A stretch of 64,000 bases of DNA from Euborellia annulipes (GCA_023213315.1 JAKCPI010004482.1:1-64000); one strand, 5' to 3'; positions 42,825-54,588 are shown, numbered from the stretch's first letter. Translations and numbers: made by a program. Notes: generated by a model from the sequence alone, not told the origin.

Positions 42825-42967
42825 ATTGTCGGAGATATTTTTTGCACTGACGACTGAATACAGTTTCGGTCAACAATTCACAGGCCTGATGATGGTCATA
42901 TTGTTGACCGAAACCGTATAATTGCAATTTGGTCGTCAATGCAATAAAAATCTCAGCCTTTATTAGT
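42825..42967. mobile_element. HR element 10: short inverted pair
   Basis: Arms GGAGATATTTTTTGCACTGA / GTCAATGCAATAAAAATCTC are inverted and close together. The left arm starts inside stem II and lacks CTGANGA; the right arm has a complete ribozyme. Confidence 0.7.
42883..42937 (+). ncRNA. Hammerhead ribozyme motif, core intact (HR10 right)
   Basis: Stem I GGC/GTC (one G-T), core CTGATGA, extra T, stem II GGTCA/TGACC, GAAA, 3-bp stem III ACC/GGT with a ~15-nt loop, H17 = C. Confidence 0.7.
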
Positions 42968-43114
42968 CAATCTTACCAATATTTTTAAGATATATAAATC
43001 ATCTTTTTTTTTAATGCAACTGAAGTGGAAAAGCTACAACACTCCTAGGCATTTAGGTTGCCTAAGCTCAAGTCAATCTCGAGCATATTAGGCATTAATG
43101 GTGCCGACTGTATG

Positions 43115-43333
43115 TACCATCTATTGCAATAGTATTGAGAATAAAGCCCGGAAGTTAGGCATCCCAAATGGCAGCTGGTCTGTCTAAGAAATATCTTTTT
43201 CAAAGTAGGCAATTGGGCGATCGGCCTTTATTACCATAAAAATTTATCTTTTTAATATATTAGTGAACGTGTACCATTTGGGCTGTCTAACTGCCGGGCT
43301 TTATTCTCAATACTATTGCAATAGATGGTACCT
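43115..43333. repeat. Foldback, ~55-bp arms
   Basis: GTACCATCTATTGCAATAGT ... AAAGCCCGG at the left is repeated inverted at 43277-43333 around a ~105-bp spacer. MITE-like; TSD not resolved. Confidence 0.7.
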
Positions 43334-43828
43334 CCCAGTAAATGGTATGCTCTCAGGGTTCGATGTCTGAGCTAGGCGGCTTACTGTGTTCTAAATTTGG
43401 CTAGAGGAATAAAAGTGGAATCTAAATTTCGACTTGGGCTCGAAATATTTGGCAAAAAATGGAAAGACAGAAAACCGAATATTAAAGGATGATTTCTGAT
43501 ATTGGAAACTAAGAGGATAAAATGTCCAGTAACTTAAGAGAAGACGAGCTATAAAACAACTAATTTGGTTTTATGGAATCCAGGTGTCAAGAACGACTTC
43601 ATGCTTCAGAAATGAATTTCTGACGAAGAAGCTCTATAGTTCAACAACAAAAAATTAAGTGAGTCCACTACAATAATTAACTCCAAAACCTGGCAGTTGA
43701 CAAAATGAGACAAGCTACGTGTTATAGAAATGAATATCTGGCAAAGAATCGTAGCATGGTGTCGTTCATTCCATAGAGAATGATTGGATGGATAGAAAGG
43801 CGGCCGAAGGCGGGCGGAGCGGCTAGTT
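43334..43828. other. No gene; GC-rich motif at 43797-43830
   Basis: GGCGGGCGGAGCGGCTAGTT recalls the block at 3058-3161. Otherwise unassigned. Confidence 0.45.
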
Positions 43829-44282
43829 CGAATGTAATACTGGGAACTAAATATGTCGACACAAAAAATCTGGTGTTACATACACCAGGGGCGTATATAA
43901 GGAGGGGGCCGAGGCGGCCCGCCTCCCTCCCCAAAAAATTTTCCAAATGCATACTGTATACACATATAGGGATATAGATACAATAATGGGTCTCGCCCCC
44001 CCCCTTTTTGGTTCCGCAAAAGAGGAAATGTTCCGCGGGCGGCAAAAATTTTGCGTCTCTAAAAAAAAGGTAAAATATTATTTTTACGGAAGGGAACTCA
44101 AAAATTTTTCGCAGGGCGGAAAACTTTGGTTCCACGAAAAAAAAATTTTCGCAGAAAAATTTTTGAGATCAGGCCCTTCCCGAAGAAAATTTTTTATATA
44201 CGCCCCTGACATGCACAGAACATAAATTTCAATTAGCGAAGGTAAGAAAAAGTTGTGTGAAATCAGTCCCACCAGACTTTTT
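43829..44282 (-). mobile_element. TH fragment split by hAT element
   Basis: The hairpin end of TH (TATGTCGACACAAAAAATC, then ...GCACAGAACAT to CCCACCAGAC) is interrupted within the hairpin. Confidence 0.8.
43886..44208. mobile_element. hAT-type MITE (CAGGGGCGTATATA ends)
   Basis: 323 bp; ends CAGGGGCGTATATAAG and TATATACGCCCCTG; 8-bp flanks ACATACAC / ACATGCAC (one difference). Related fragment at 23341-23580. Confidence 0.85.
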
Positions 44283-44890
44283 CTAGACTATTTAGGATTT
44301 ATATATATTGAAAGATTCCTCAGTTAAACATGATTAAAATGCATCCGTTTTATTTATACTGTAGTTGATATGATCAAAGATTTTAAATTTAAATTTTCTT
44401 TTCAATTTTCCAAATAAAGAATTCGTTATTTTATACCGTATGTATAACACTTTAAATTTTCGATATTAAAATAGCCCCAGGGTTAAATGAATAATATTAA
44501 AATATATAAAATCGAAGGTACAAATTCCGATTAGCCAGAAGCCATCAGCAAAAAGTGATTTGCCAGACAAGGAGAGTGAATTAATACAAAACCCTTTGCA
44601 GAGTCAATTTATTATTTCAAAGGAACGATTAAAAGGTATTTTCGATTTAATTCAAAGAGAATAATAAATAATAAACATAAATAGCCTAAAAGCCAATTAT
44701 TAATAACAGTTGCGGATTTTCACACTGTTGGTGCAAACGTCAGACTCTATACTTGTATTTGATATAATTCTAAACAAGATTTAATCTGATATGAAATACG
44801 AATTTTATTTTGATAATAAAATGGATTATCAAGAATATGATGAAATCGTTTATTAATAGTAATAGTAAAGTGCAGCCTTTTGTTTTTTTT
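44283..44890. other. No gene recognised
   Basis: AT-rich unassigned DNA. Confidence 0.5.
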
Positions 44891-45620
44891 TTACTTTCTC
44901 TTAACTCTATATATATGTTAATATATATATAGAGAAAGTATTGGATTCATGTCAAAAATTCGATGTCGAGATTTTGATGGATATACATGTTTTGAGGTCC
45001 TCTGAATCCAAAAAAGTGGGTCCCGCAAATTGGTCTGTGCGTGTGTGTGTGTCTGTGTGTGTGTGGACATTTTTGACCATGAAGGAAATTAGCTAGGAGG
45101 TTGAAATTTTATATTTAAGTTAGGCATCTTCCGAACTCGTTTAAATAAACTTTTAAATAAAATCGGCCAAAAAGTATTAGTACTTTACTGATGTACTTTT
45201 TCAGTTTATTACGATTTTCCCAAAATTCGCTGCAACGATTTTGTTTGAAATTCATAAATGAACAATTTTTTAGATTCTCTTTAAAAAGTGTATCAGTGAA
45301 ATTTTTTGTGAAAATCGTTTAAAGTACACTTTACTGATGTGGAAGTATTCGCAGCTCAGCGCCATCTATGAATCATCGCGTGGTTAAGTTTGGAACTAAA
45401 GTGCTAAGAGCAACTAAATATATCTCGACACAAAAAATCTGGTGTGGCCAGCGCGGTGCACAACTTTCTCTTACCGAAGGGTAATATATATAGACAGAAA
45501 GTATTGGATTCATGTAAAAATTCGATGTCGAGATTTTGATTGATATACACGTTTTAAGGTCTCCTAAAAGAAAAAAAGAGGTTTTTGCAACATCGTCTGT
45601 CTGTCTGTGTGTCTGTTGCT
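44891..45620 (-). mobile_element. TH repeat, variant subfamily, followed by a second partial copy
   Basis: A complete but altered TH (inner block TTTACTGATGTGGAAGTATTC and GCCATCTATGAATCATCGCG, shared with 63326-63816) runs into a truncated second copy from about 45480. Confidence 0.8.
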
Positions 45621-46163
45621 GCAATATTCCCTGTAAGGTTAGCTTGGAATATTACCGCTGCAAGATCGCAGCAATATAGCCGCAATATTGTGAATATTTT
45701 GCAAGATTTGCAATAATTATGAAATATTCTAAGCTGTCTGGGTTGAGGAATATTAAAAATTTGAAAACAAAAAAAAAAATAAATAAATAGCTGAAGCTAT
45801 ATTTTTTCAATCAACAAAAATCACTCACAACTTAATTTCTAACATTATTTAAACATGACAAAAAAAAAAAAATACAACAACAAAGTCAATGAATTTAATC
45901 AAAAAGGTTTATTTTTATTTCATCAACGAATTCACGTTTCACGTGTGACAAATTTATTGATATTAATTTATAAAATAACAAAAATCATATTAAAAAGATC
46001 TATATTTGATAATGACGACAAGTGTGCATTTTAAACAATGATGGAGTATTAATTGTTTTAAATTTCTTATCAATTAATTAATTCTATCTATCATCTAACT
46101 TGTCCTAGTTGCCTTTTAGGCAAGCAACCACACGTGCTTCACTGTTGTGCGGGTTGCCTATTT
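45621..46163. other. No gene recognised
   Basis: Repeated GCAATATT-type words at 45625-45720; otherwise unassigned. Confidence 0.45.
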
Positions 46164-46748
46164 TTACTTTCTCTTACCTCTATATATATTGTATACAAAA
46201 TATCTCAAGAATGAAAAGAGCTAAGAGGTTGAAATTTTATATTTAAGTTAAGCACCCCCACGGGACGTGACACGAAGCTTTTGAACAAAACCGACCAATG
46301 AGTACTAATACTTTACTGATGCACCTTTTCAGTTTTTTTTCGATTTTCTCAACATTTGCTCCAACGATTTTGTTTAAAATTCAAAAATTAATTATTTTTT
46401 TAGATGCTCTTTAAAATGTATATTCTCATTTTGCCATTCAAATCTTCTAAAGACCACTTTACTCTTGTGCTCATAGGAAAGATGGGAGAAATAGTGACAA
46501 AATATAAATATTTTCCAATTCTTATAAATTTTACATCTTGAAAATCGAATGTACTGTAAACTAAATACATGTCGACACAAAAAATCCTGGTGTGACAGGC
46601 ACAGAATTTAACGTTCGATTACCGAAGGTAAGAGAAAGTTGTGTGCTGTGCTACAATATTTTTTGGACTCAGGGGACCATGTATAAAACATATATTTTCA
46701 TCAAATTCTCGACATCGAAATTTTGACATTAATGCAATAATATCTGTA
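46164..46748 (-). mobile_element. TH repeat with internal deletion, plus adjoining plus-strand TH piece
   Basis: AT-hairpin end, gap over the microsatellite, body and hairpin end (to about 46655). Then an opposite-orientation fragment (TTTGGACTCAGGGGACC ... TCTCGACATCGAAATTTTGA). Confidence 0.8.
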
Positions 46749-47338
46749 ATCTTTAAAAGATCCTCTTTGAATTTGATTAAATTATTTCAAGCAGAAGGGC
46801 TTAATTGATAGACTTGAATCCATAATACGAATTTGGTGATGAAATTAATTTTCCTGTAATCCCTAGAAGCATATAAAATTTCATTTCGACGGAAAGATGG
46901 TTAAATAAAGCGTCTCAGACAGATGCACAGACTTTGTAATTTATATAATAGAAGAGTCTATTAATACAATAGGATATCGGACAGCTCGTATTTGAACCTA
47001 AATCCACTTCTGCTTATAACCAGTACTGGAGTGTTTGTAAATTTATGCTTTCAAATATTTACAACAAAAAACATTTTAAATTTACAATTTTCTTAGAAAA
47101 ATAGACTATGTATTGTAATTTTACATACAGTGTATATACATTTTCGTTAAAAATAGTATTTTTTCAAAAGCATTTTGGGAATTCTAAAATTACTACACAA
47201 TTGCAATCTAATTTTCAAAATTACAATACATTTTTAAATAGTTTTTGCAAAGATTTATTAAATTTAGTTTATTTTTGTTTATGAAGTTTGCTTCCCTCAC
47301 AATTGTAAAATAAACAAATTTTATTTTACATCGTATTT
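46749..47338. other. No gene recognised
   Basis: AT-rich unassigned DNA. Confidence 0.5.
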
Positions 47339-47588
47339 TTTTTTTTTTAACACTCAATATTTTTATCCCATTCACACTCACATTCACAGACACATGCATA
47401 CAGTCTTTTCGGCTACTTAGGCCATATAAGACTTACGATAACCGTTATTAATAAATGTATCTATTGGGGAGCATTTTTATTTAAGTCATTTGGTATCCAA
47501 ATGGCTTAAATAAAATCAGCCTGCCTGGGATCCGAATCCGCGACCCTTGGTATACAAGGCAGGCGCGCTACTAACTACGCCAAGCCCG
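47339..47588 (-). mobile_element. SINE-A, inverted
   Basis: Poly-T, tail (AGTCTTTTCGGCTACTTAGG) and tRNA-like head with CGCTACTAACTACGCCAAGC at its end. It abuts the TH fragment that follows. Confidence 0.85.
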
Positions 47589-47589
47589 A

Positions 47590-48025
47590 ATTTCAAGATA
47601 TAAAATTTTTTTTTTTTTTTTTTTTAAAAAAACATTCACACTTTTTTCTCATTCACACTCACATTCACACACACATTCATACAGTCTTTTCGGCAACTTA
47701 GGCCATATAAGACTTTGACGATAACCGTTGTAGAGAATATATCTATTGTGGGGTCAGGCATTTCTATTTAAGCCATCTGGTATCCAAATGGCTTAAATAA
47801 AATCATCGGACTGCCTGGGTCCGAACCCGCGACGTTTGGTATAGGAGGTAGGATATAAAATTTATAAACATGGGAAAATATTTATATTTTGTTACCATGG
47901 CAACCATTTCTCCAATCTTTCCTATGAAGTACAAGTGTAAAGTGGTCTTCAGAAGATTTCAATGGCAAAATGAGAATATACATATTAAAGAGCATCTAAA
48001 AAATAATTGATTTTTGAATTTTAAA
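47590..48025 (+). repeat. TH body fragment split by SINE-A
   Basis: Begins only at AATTTCAAGATATAAAATTT, i.e. just after a SINE-A head, and runs to the AAAAATAATTGATTTTTGAA block. Confidence 0.8.
47609..47851 (-). mobile_element. SINE-A, inverted, inside TH
   Basis: Exact TSD GATATAAAATTT (47597-47608 and 47852-47863), the same TH position as the SINE at 24661. The tRNA-like head is truncated. Confidence 0.85.
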
Positions 48026-48459
48026 ATTAATTATCCAATATATAAATATCATTATTAGAGACATTTTCCTTGAGATTTCAAATAAAAAGGAGGGTTGCAC
48101 ACGTTTCGAGAGGATCATTAGAGTGGGAATAATGCATACCAAAGTTGGCTCTGGTTGGTTGCCTGGCTATTCGACTTGGTACTTTTTTCCAGACAACCAG
48201 CCAGCCAGCTAACCAATGGAATTCCGCGTTCTCTTCATATCCCATTGAAATTTCTAACTAGGGGTTATCGACTTGAACATTCCTTCAACATACCAGAGAC
48301 CTCTCTCTCTCTATTATCGATAAAGAACCTGTGGGTATTTTAGAGAGAATATTTGAATTTAATTGTAAAATCAATTTTTTTTTTTAATATTTATTTCTTT
48401 GTTACAGGTGAGGAGTGTCGGCCATCTATCTGGTCTACTTATTGGCAAGTTTTAATAGA
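48026..48459. other. No gene recognised
   Basis: More complex sequence than average, with an inverted GGTTGCCTGGCT / AGCCAGCTAACC-like patch near 48150-48215. No family supported. Confidence 0.45.
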
Positions 48460-48461
48460 TA

Positions 48462-49148
48462 AGGTGCGCGTTTCGAAAAACCGTTAGAAGACGATTCAGT
48501 ACCGAGTTACTCTAGGCGGCAAGAGATGGCGTTAGTTTATCCCATAGGGATACAAGAGATTTATTCCATTTCATTTGAAAGTTTCCAGCTAATTAATTAA
48601 GGGTAAAAAATTAATTATTTTTTAACACAATGATTACTAATTTAATTATCTATAAGATATAGAGCGCCCACGGGGCTCGGCGTAGAGGTTAGCGTGCTAA
48701 CCTCGTATACCAAACGTCGCGGGTTCGGACCCCAGGCAGTCCGATGATGTTATTTAAGCCACTTGGATAGCAAATGGCTTAAATAAGAATGCCTGGACCC
48801 CAAATAAATATATATTATTAAATAACGGTTATCGTAAAAGTCTTGAATGGCCTGAGTTGCCGAAAGGACTGCGTGTGTGTGTGTGAGTGTGAGAGTGAAT
48901 GAGAAAAAAGTGTGTTTTGAAAAAAAAAAAAAAAAAAAGATATAACTTAGAGCGAATTTTTTTAAAATATCTTTTATTTAATGCGATTAATCAAAAAAAA
49001 AAAAATTATATTTTCGAAAATCAAAAAAAGGGCTTCTATAAGTTGTAGATAATTTAAATAGCTTTAATTTAAAAAAAATTTGAGGTCGATAACTTCAAAA
49101 TTATGGCCGCTGGAATCGCCCAAAATTAGCACCCCGAGACGCGCACCT
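48462..49148. mobile_element. TIR element with TA target, SINE-A inside
   Basis: Ends AGGTGCGCGTTTCG and CGAGACGCGCACCT are inverted and flanked by TA on both sides, as in Tc1/mariner-type elements. No transposase. Confidence 0.65.
48670..48938 (+). mobile_element. SINE-A, full length
   Basis: The tRNA-like head (GGGCTCGGCGTAGAGGTTAG; B box GGTTCGGACCC), body, GT-rich tail and an 18-base poly-A are all present. TSD AAGATATA at both sides. Confidence 0.85.
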
Positions 49149-49189
49149 TAATTGATTAGAATATAAGATAAGATTGATTAAATAGGTGA

Positions 49190-49628
49190 TTCTACCCTCA
49201 CCGCATCCCTACAGTCACTAGATCATAGAAGAAACGTGTCTGCACTCTCTCTCTTTTCTCTACTATCATGGTCAATGCTCTGCCGAATTAAAATCAATTA
49301 TCCCACCCATGCAACATATACACAGAACACAAGAGAGGCATCTTCCCAGCATCCCTATGCTGTTCAGATCGCGACTAACAGAACTAGTCAATTCCAATCT
49401 GCCTTTGTCCCCATGACCTCCCGTGATTTGAACAAGCTCCCTGCATCTATCTTCCCCAAAACCTACAATCTTCAGACTTTCAAGTCTAATCTCAACAGGC
49501 ATCTTCTCAGTTCCCGCAGTTGAGTTCCCCTTTTATGCTTCTCCTTTTGTTTTTATTTTCTTCCTGGCTGCATGTGACTACTGGTCATTATAGGTCTTCG
49601 GACCTTATGCATCCATTCCAAAAAAAAG
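49190..49628 (+). pseudogene. Non-LTR retrotransposon ORF2, C-terminal fragment
   Basis: The open frame 49236-49523 ends in a stretch typical of jockey/CR1-type reverse transcriptase ORFs: SAFVPMTSRDLNKLPASIFP followed by TYNLQTFKSNLNRHLL. Upstream, SLDHRRNVSALSLF and YYHGQCSAELKSIIPP are readable only with frame changes. A 3' UTR of ~100 bases leads to an A-run at 49619. 5'-truncated and dead. Confidence 0.75.
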
Positions 49629-49919
49629 AGAGATCGTATTTGGAAGAAAAAATTAAAGTCTGTTTTCGACAAAAACAAAGTCGCTATCAATTATATGAAA
49701 ATAAGAAAGTAAATGGAATAGAGACATCTCTAGATGACGAGACAAGGTCTTTAGAATTTAATTAAAACAAAAAAAAAAAAAACAAGAACTATTGAAAATA
49801 TTTAAGAAAAAAAAAGCAATTTTTAATCAAATAAATCTGGTGTGCCTGACCCCCCAGTACACTAGATTATTTAATTTTATTTATTTATTAAACAACTTAA
49901 TTATTTTATAGCTGTAGAG
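49629..49919. other. Unassigned; TH hairpin relic at 49832-49866
   Basis: The open frame from 49520 continues here with a charged, non-repetitive C-terminus (ERSYLEEKIKVCFRQKQSR...), no known family. Confidence 0.35.
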
Positions 49920-50095
49920 ATTTAATCAGAATTCGCAGGAACTTTGCAGTCAGGAGATTAAATAAAAAAAAATATTTTATTTAATTTTTTATTCGCCGAC
50001 ATTTCGGTCGCCAATCACGACCTTCATCAGGGCAAATATTGTCAATTATACAAGATTTTAATGTTCATTGCAATTAAATACAATTTCTTTTTACT
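49920..50095 (-). mobile_element. HR element 11: single hammerhead arm
   Basis: Same family as HR element 9 (GCAGTCAGGAGATTAAATAA, TTCGCCGACATTTCGGTCGC), but no inverted partner is present. Confidence 0.75.
49991..50037 (-). ncRNA. Hammerhead ribozyme motif, core intact (HR11)
   Basis: On minus: stem I ATTTGCC/GGCGAAT, core CTGATGA, extra A, stem II GGTCGT/GCGACC (one G-T), GAAA, stem III AT/GT (one G-T wobble), H17 = C. Confidence 0.75.
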
Positions 50096-50579
50096 TTGAT
50101 ATATTCCGGCCGATAGTAAAAAAGGATAAAATAGATAAATTTATTAAGAAGAAATAAAAGTCAAAAAAAGCGAGAGATTGGATGCTGCATACATCGACCC
50201 CCTCCTCTTAGCAAGTTGAGAGAGAGATATTAGATTAGATCAGATTTCTTTCATATTAGATATAAAATATAGATGTTTCAGAAACTATTTTCTGCGTCTG
50301 TCTCCGGGAGCAAAAAAAAAAAAAAAACAAGAGAGCAACAACAAAAAACAATAAACAAATACACATAGGATGTGATACAATAAATTAAATCCTAACAACC
50401 TAAGAGGGGAGAGAGAACTTGGCGAGATGCCTCTTCTCACTGACTTGGGTTTTTTTTTTTTTTTTTTTTTTTTTGAAAGAATAAAACCAGAACACAAAAA
50501 AAATGCCAAGGGCCGTAGAGAGAAAGAGAAATCAATTTTTTTCTAATAAGGTCCTGAAAAATTTTAAATAACCTGATCA
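50096..50579. other. No gene recognised
   Basis: Poly-A and poly-T runs (50311-50326, 50451-50474) and GA-rich DNA. Confidence 0.5.
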
Positions 50580-50735
50580 AATCTCACCCTTCAGAGATAC
50601 AGTATTAGCTTCCTGTGCTTCAGGTCCGGATTTTGCTTCCCATCCAAAGAAAAATTTATTAACATTTCGAGCCCGCCTTATTATTTCAATTGAATTGACT
50701 ATTAATCATTTGAAATTTCTAAATGACCCTTAAAA
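50580..50735 (+). mobile_element. SINE-C, diverged
   Basis: CAGTATTAGCTTCCTGTGCTT, GGTCCGGATTTTGCTTCCC and AATTTCTAAATGACCC follow the order of SINE-C at 55191-55364. Confidence 0.45.
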
Positions 50736-50761
50736 CAAATAAAAATCATATTTTGTACTAG

Positions 50762-51032
50762 CCCTCGGGCTTGGTCTAGTTGGTAGCGTGCCTACCTTCT
50801 ATACCTAACGTCGAGGGTTCGGACCCCAGGCAGTCCGATCATTTTATTTAAGCCATTTGGATACCAAACCGCTTAAATAGAAATCCCTGGACGCCCAATA
50901 GATATTATAAATAATAAATAATTAAAATAACGGTTATCGTCAAAGTCTTATATAGACCCTGTTACGCATTAGTGTGTCGAGTCTTCGACCCTTGGTGTAC
51001 AAGGCAGACGCGCTACCAACTACGCCAAGCCC
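50762..51032 (+). mobile_element. SINE-A copy, M1 fragment and inverted SINE-A head
   Basis: Plus-strand SINE-A (50762-50951), then an M1 end (GACCCTGTTACGCATTAGTG, 50954), then an inverted SINE-A head (CTACCAACTACGCCAAGCCC). The last joins TH at AAAATTCAAGATG, as at 32341 and 47588. Confidence 0.7.
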
Positions 51033-51033
51033 G

Positions 51034-51542
51034 AGGGCTAAAATTCAAGATGTAAAATTTATCAACATGGGAAAATATTTATATTTTGTTGGCATGGCAA
51101 CCATTTCTCCTATTTTTCCTATGAAGTACAAGAATAAAGTGGTCTTCAAACAATTTTGAGAACGAAATGAGAATATACATTTTAAAGAGGATCTAAAAAA
51201 TAATTTATTTTTGAATTTTAATTAAAATCGTTACAGCGAATTTTGGGAAAATCGAAAAAAAGTGAAAAAGTACATCAGTAAAGTACTAGTACTCTTTGGC
51301 TAATTTTGTTCGAAAGCTTCGTGTCACGTCCCATGGGGGCTCCCTAATTTAAATATAAAATATCAACCTCCTAGTTCTTTTCGTTCTTGGGATATTTTGT
51401 TCACAGACAGACAGACCATGTCGCAAAAACCACTTTGCTGGATTCAAGGGGCCTCAAAACGTGTATATCCGTCAAAATCTCGACAACGAATCCAATACTT
51501 TCTCTCTATATATATTAACAAATATATAGAGGTAAGAGAAAG
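51034..51542 (+). repeat. TH repeat lacking the CTGGTGTGAC hairpin
   Basis: Starts at ATTCAAGATGTAAAATTTAT next to a SINE-A head and ends GGTAAGAGAAAGTA. It is directly followed by another TH copy. Confidence 0.85.
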
Positions 51543-51544
51543 TA

Positions 51545-52232
51545 AAAAATCTGGTGTGACTGTCGCACAGCACACAACTTTCTCTTACCTTCGGTAATCG
51601 AAAGTTGTGTACTGTGCTTGTCACACCAGATTTTTGTGTCGACATGTATTTAGTTCCCGGCAGTAGGGAATATTTGAATTCAGATGTAAAATTTATAAGT
51701 ATGGGAAAATATTTATATTTTGTAACCATGGCAACCATTTCTCCTATCTTTCCTATGAAGCACAAGAGTAAAGTGTGCTTCAAACAATTTTGAGGGCAAA
51801 ACGAGAATATACATTTGAAAGAGCATCTAAAAAATAATTGATTTTTGAATTTTAATCAAAATCGTTAGAGCGAATTTTGAGAAAATCGAAAAAAACTGAA
51901 AAAGTACATCAGTAAAGTACTAGTACTCTTTGGCCGATTTTGATTAAAAGCTTATTTTTCCGGTCCCGGGGGGTGTTTAACTTAAATATAAAATTTCAAC
52001 CTCCTAGCTCAATTCTTTCATGCTTAAAATTGAACACAGACACACACACAGACACACACACACACACACAGACACACCCACAGACAGACCATGTCGCGAA
52101 AACCACTTTTTTGGATTCAGGGGACCTCAAAACGTGAAGATCCATCAAAATCTCGACATCGAATTTTTGACATGAATCCAATACTTTCTCTCTATATATA
52201 TATTACATATATACATAGGTAAGAGAAAGTAA
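51545..52232 (+). mobile_element. TH repeat, full length
   Basis: Both hairpin ends present; tandem with the preceding copy through a shared A-run. ACA/CACA microsatellite inside. Confidence 0.9.
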
Positions 52233-52879
52233 AAATGATTCATTTCGCCACTAGATGTGTTAAGGACTAATTTTCTCTCTCTTTCTTTTTTATACTCTTT
52301 CAACCAACGTATTAGTTGGTAAATTAAAAACCTTAAGAAGAAAGAAGGAATCGATAAGCATCGCCTTCTCTTTTTTTTTTTTTTTTTTCACCCCCATCCT
52401 CACACATTTTGTTTTCTATCCATCTCATGACGGCGATTATTTTTTTTTTTTTTTTTTTGACGACAGAAACGAATGAGAGAGCGAGAGGGTTAGTTGCTTG
52501 CTCCATTCGTTCAACTCAGAGGGTTAACAAAAGGGATTAATTAAAGTTAACTTGATATCGAAAGCTATTGAACGACAGACGCCCCCCCTCCACCCCCCTC
52601 TCTTTTGCTGTTTCATTTCATCATCGATAAAAAGAAATGAGCATTGTGTGTGCGGGGGGTGTTTTTTAGGGGTAGAAAGGAGGCTTATTTCTTAAAGATG
52701 CCTTTTCATTTAAAAAAAAAGAAACAGATGTTTCGTTGGTTTGGAACTTGGCCAGTCATAGATTATTAATAAATAGTTGAAGTATTAATAAACATATAGC
52801 TCCTTAAAGGGACACAACTCAAAAAGTCTCGTGAAGATGTAGATTTGGAATTGGATATAGGAGACTTTTGAGCCAAGGA
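52233..52879. other. No gene recognised
   Basis: Poly-T runs (52372-52389, 52440-52459), C-rich patches. Confidence 0.5.
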
Positions 52880-53178
52880 ATTGAATAAAAACTTTAATTT
52901 GTTAACCGTCGGCGTTTCGGTCGCAAATCACGATCTTCCTCAGGACGATTAATTGTTAGAATACAAGATTAACAGTATTATATTTAATTATCATTGTAAA
53001 TTATACAATATTTAAGCTATCCGTATTAAGAGCAGGTCACTCACTCTTAATGCCTATAGCTTAAATAAAAATTGTATAATTTACAATTATAATTAAATAT
53101 AATACTGTTAATCTTGTATTCTAACAATTAATCGTCCTGAGGAAGGACGAGATTTGCGACCGAAAAGTCGACGGTTGT
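52880..53178. mobile_element. HR element 12: inverted hammerhead pair
   Basis: Arms of ~115 bp around a ~35-bp spacer share CTAACAATTAATCGTCCTGA and TACAAGATTAACAGTA. Left motif (52906-52948) has the U16.1 position changed (GAAACGCC). TSD not resolved. Confidence 0.75.
53132..53174 (+). ncRNA. Hammerhead ribozyme motif, nearly intact (HR12 right)
   Basis: 5-bp stem I TCGTC/GACGG, core CTGAGGA, extra A, stem II GG.CG/CG.CC with one A-A mismatch, GAAA, H17 = C. The second pair of stem III is A-G, so activity is doubtful. Confidence 0.5.
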
Positions 53179-53215
53179 ATTTATATTGTTATGGCAGACA
53201 AGCCAAAAGATTCAT

Positions 53216-53864
53216 AAAAAATCTGGTGTGACTGATCGCAAAGCACACAACTTTCGATTACCTCCGGTAATCGAAAGTTGTGTACTGTGCTTGTCACACC
53301 AGATTTTTTGTGTCGACATATATTTAGTTTCCGACAGTACGATACATTCGAGAGATGTAAAATTTATAACTATGGGAAAATATTTATATTTTGTCACCAT
53401 GACAACCATTTCTCCTCCTCTCTTTCCTATGAAGTACAAGAGTAAAGAGGACATCAGAAGATTTTATTGGCAAAATGAGAATATACATTTGAAAGAGCAT
53501 CTAACAAATAGTTGATTTTTGAATTTTAATCTAAATCGTTGGAGCCAATTTTGAGACAATCGAAAAAAAACTGAAAAAGTGAATCAGTAAAGTACTAGTA
53601 CTCTTTGGCCAATTTTGTTCAAAAGCTTCGTGTCACGTCCCATGGGGGTGCCTAACTTAAATATAAAATTTCAAACTCCTAACTATTTTCGTCCTTGAGA
53701 TATTTTGTTCACAGACACACACAGACAAACCATGTCGCGAAAACCACTTATTTGGATTCAGGGGACCTCAAAACGTGTATATCCGTCAAAATCTCGACTT
53801 CGAATTTTGGCATGAATCCGATACTTTCTCTCTATATATTAACATATATAGGTAAGAGAAAGTA
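53216..53864 (+). mobile_element. TH repeat, full length
   Basis: Both hairpins present. The first hairpin reads CACAACTTTCGATTACC in place of CTTTCTCTTACC, making its arms more symmetrical. Confidence 0.9.
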
Positions 53865-54588
53865 AAAATTGGAGAAGAAAAAAAAAAAAAAAAAAAAAAG
53901 GGTTTGCTCAGCAGGATGTGTTTTTTTCCATTAAAAATTAATGTAAAATATTTTTTTTTTATAGAGAGAAAAGAGAAAGAAAAGATATAAATAATATTTC
54001 CAAGAAATTATCTAATTGATTGAGAAAGATATAAAGTTATTTAGGCGGGACGAAAGTGAGAACTGTTTAAGAAACGATTGCAGCCTGCTCACCTCCCCTC
54101 CCTCCCCTCCCTCAGCCCGCCCTTGCATTCTGATTGTCGACGACCAAAATAGAACACGCCAAGAAAAATAATTGCCTTTCTTAATTTTCAAGTTTTTTTT
54201 ATTATTAAATAATTGAATTAAATAAAATGACAAATATTATAGTTTATAAGAAAGATGAATCAAAATAAATTTGTTCGTTTAAACAAAACACTTGTTAGTG
54301 TGCATCATCTAGGATCTTTTTATAAAATCTTCCATTATCTAAAAACATTTCCTTAAAAAAATAATAATAATAATAAAGAGAAAATAAAAAGAATTCCTAG
54401 TAAAGACACTCACACATGGATCAAATTTTCTTCTTAATAAACGCCCATAAAATAATTTCTAATAGAACACTTGACTAAATTATTTGATAATTTTCTAGTC
54501 ATTTTTTTTTAATAATAATTAGCACCGGCCATGTTCTTGGCTTGGCTTCAAGGGAGTTGAATAATTAATTAAATAAATTTCAATATAC
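53865..54588. other. No gene recognised
   Basis: AT-rich, with a C-rich patch at 54088-54122. If the adjoining exon is real, this is the start of its intron. Confidence 0.4.

Noticed and set aside
43722..44225. Overlapping ORFs of 92-137 codons on both strands
   Set aside because: They lie across the hAT MITE at 43886-44208 and TH sequence.
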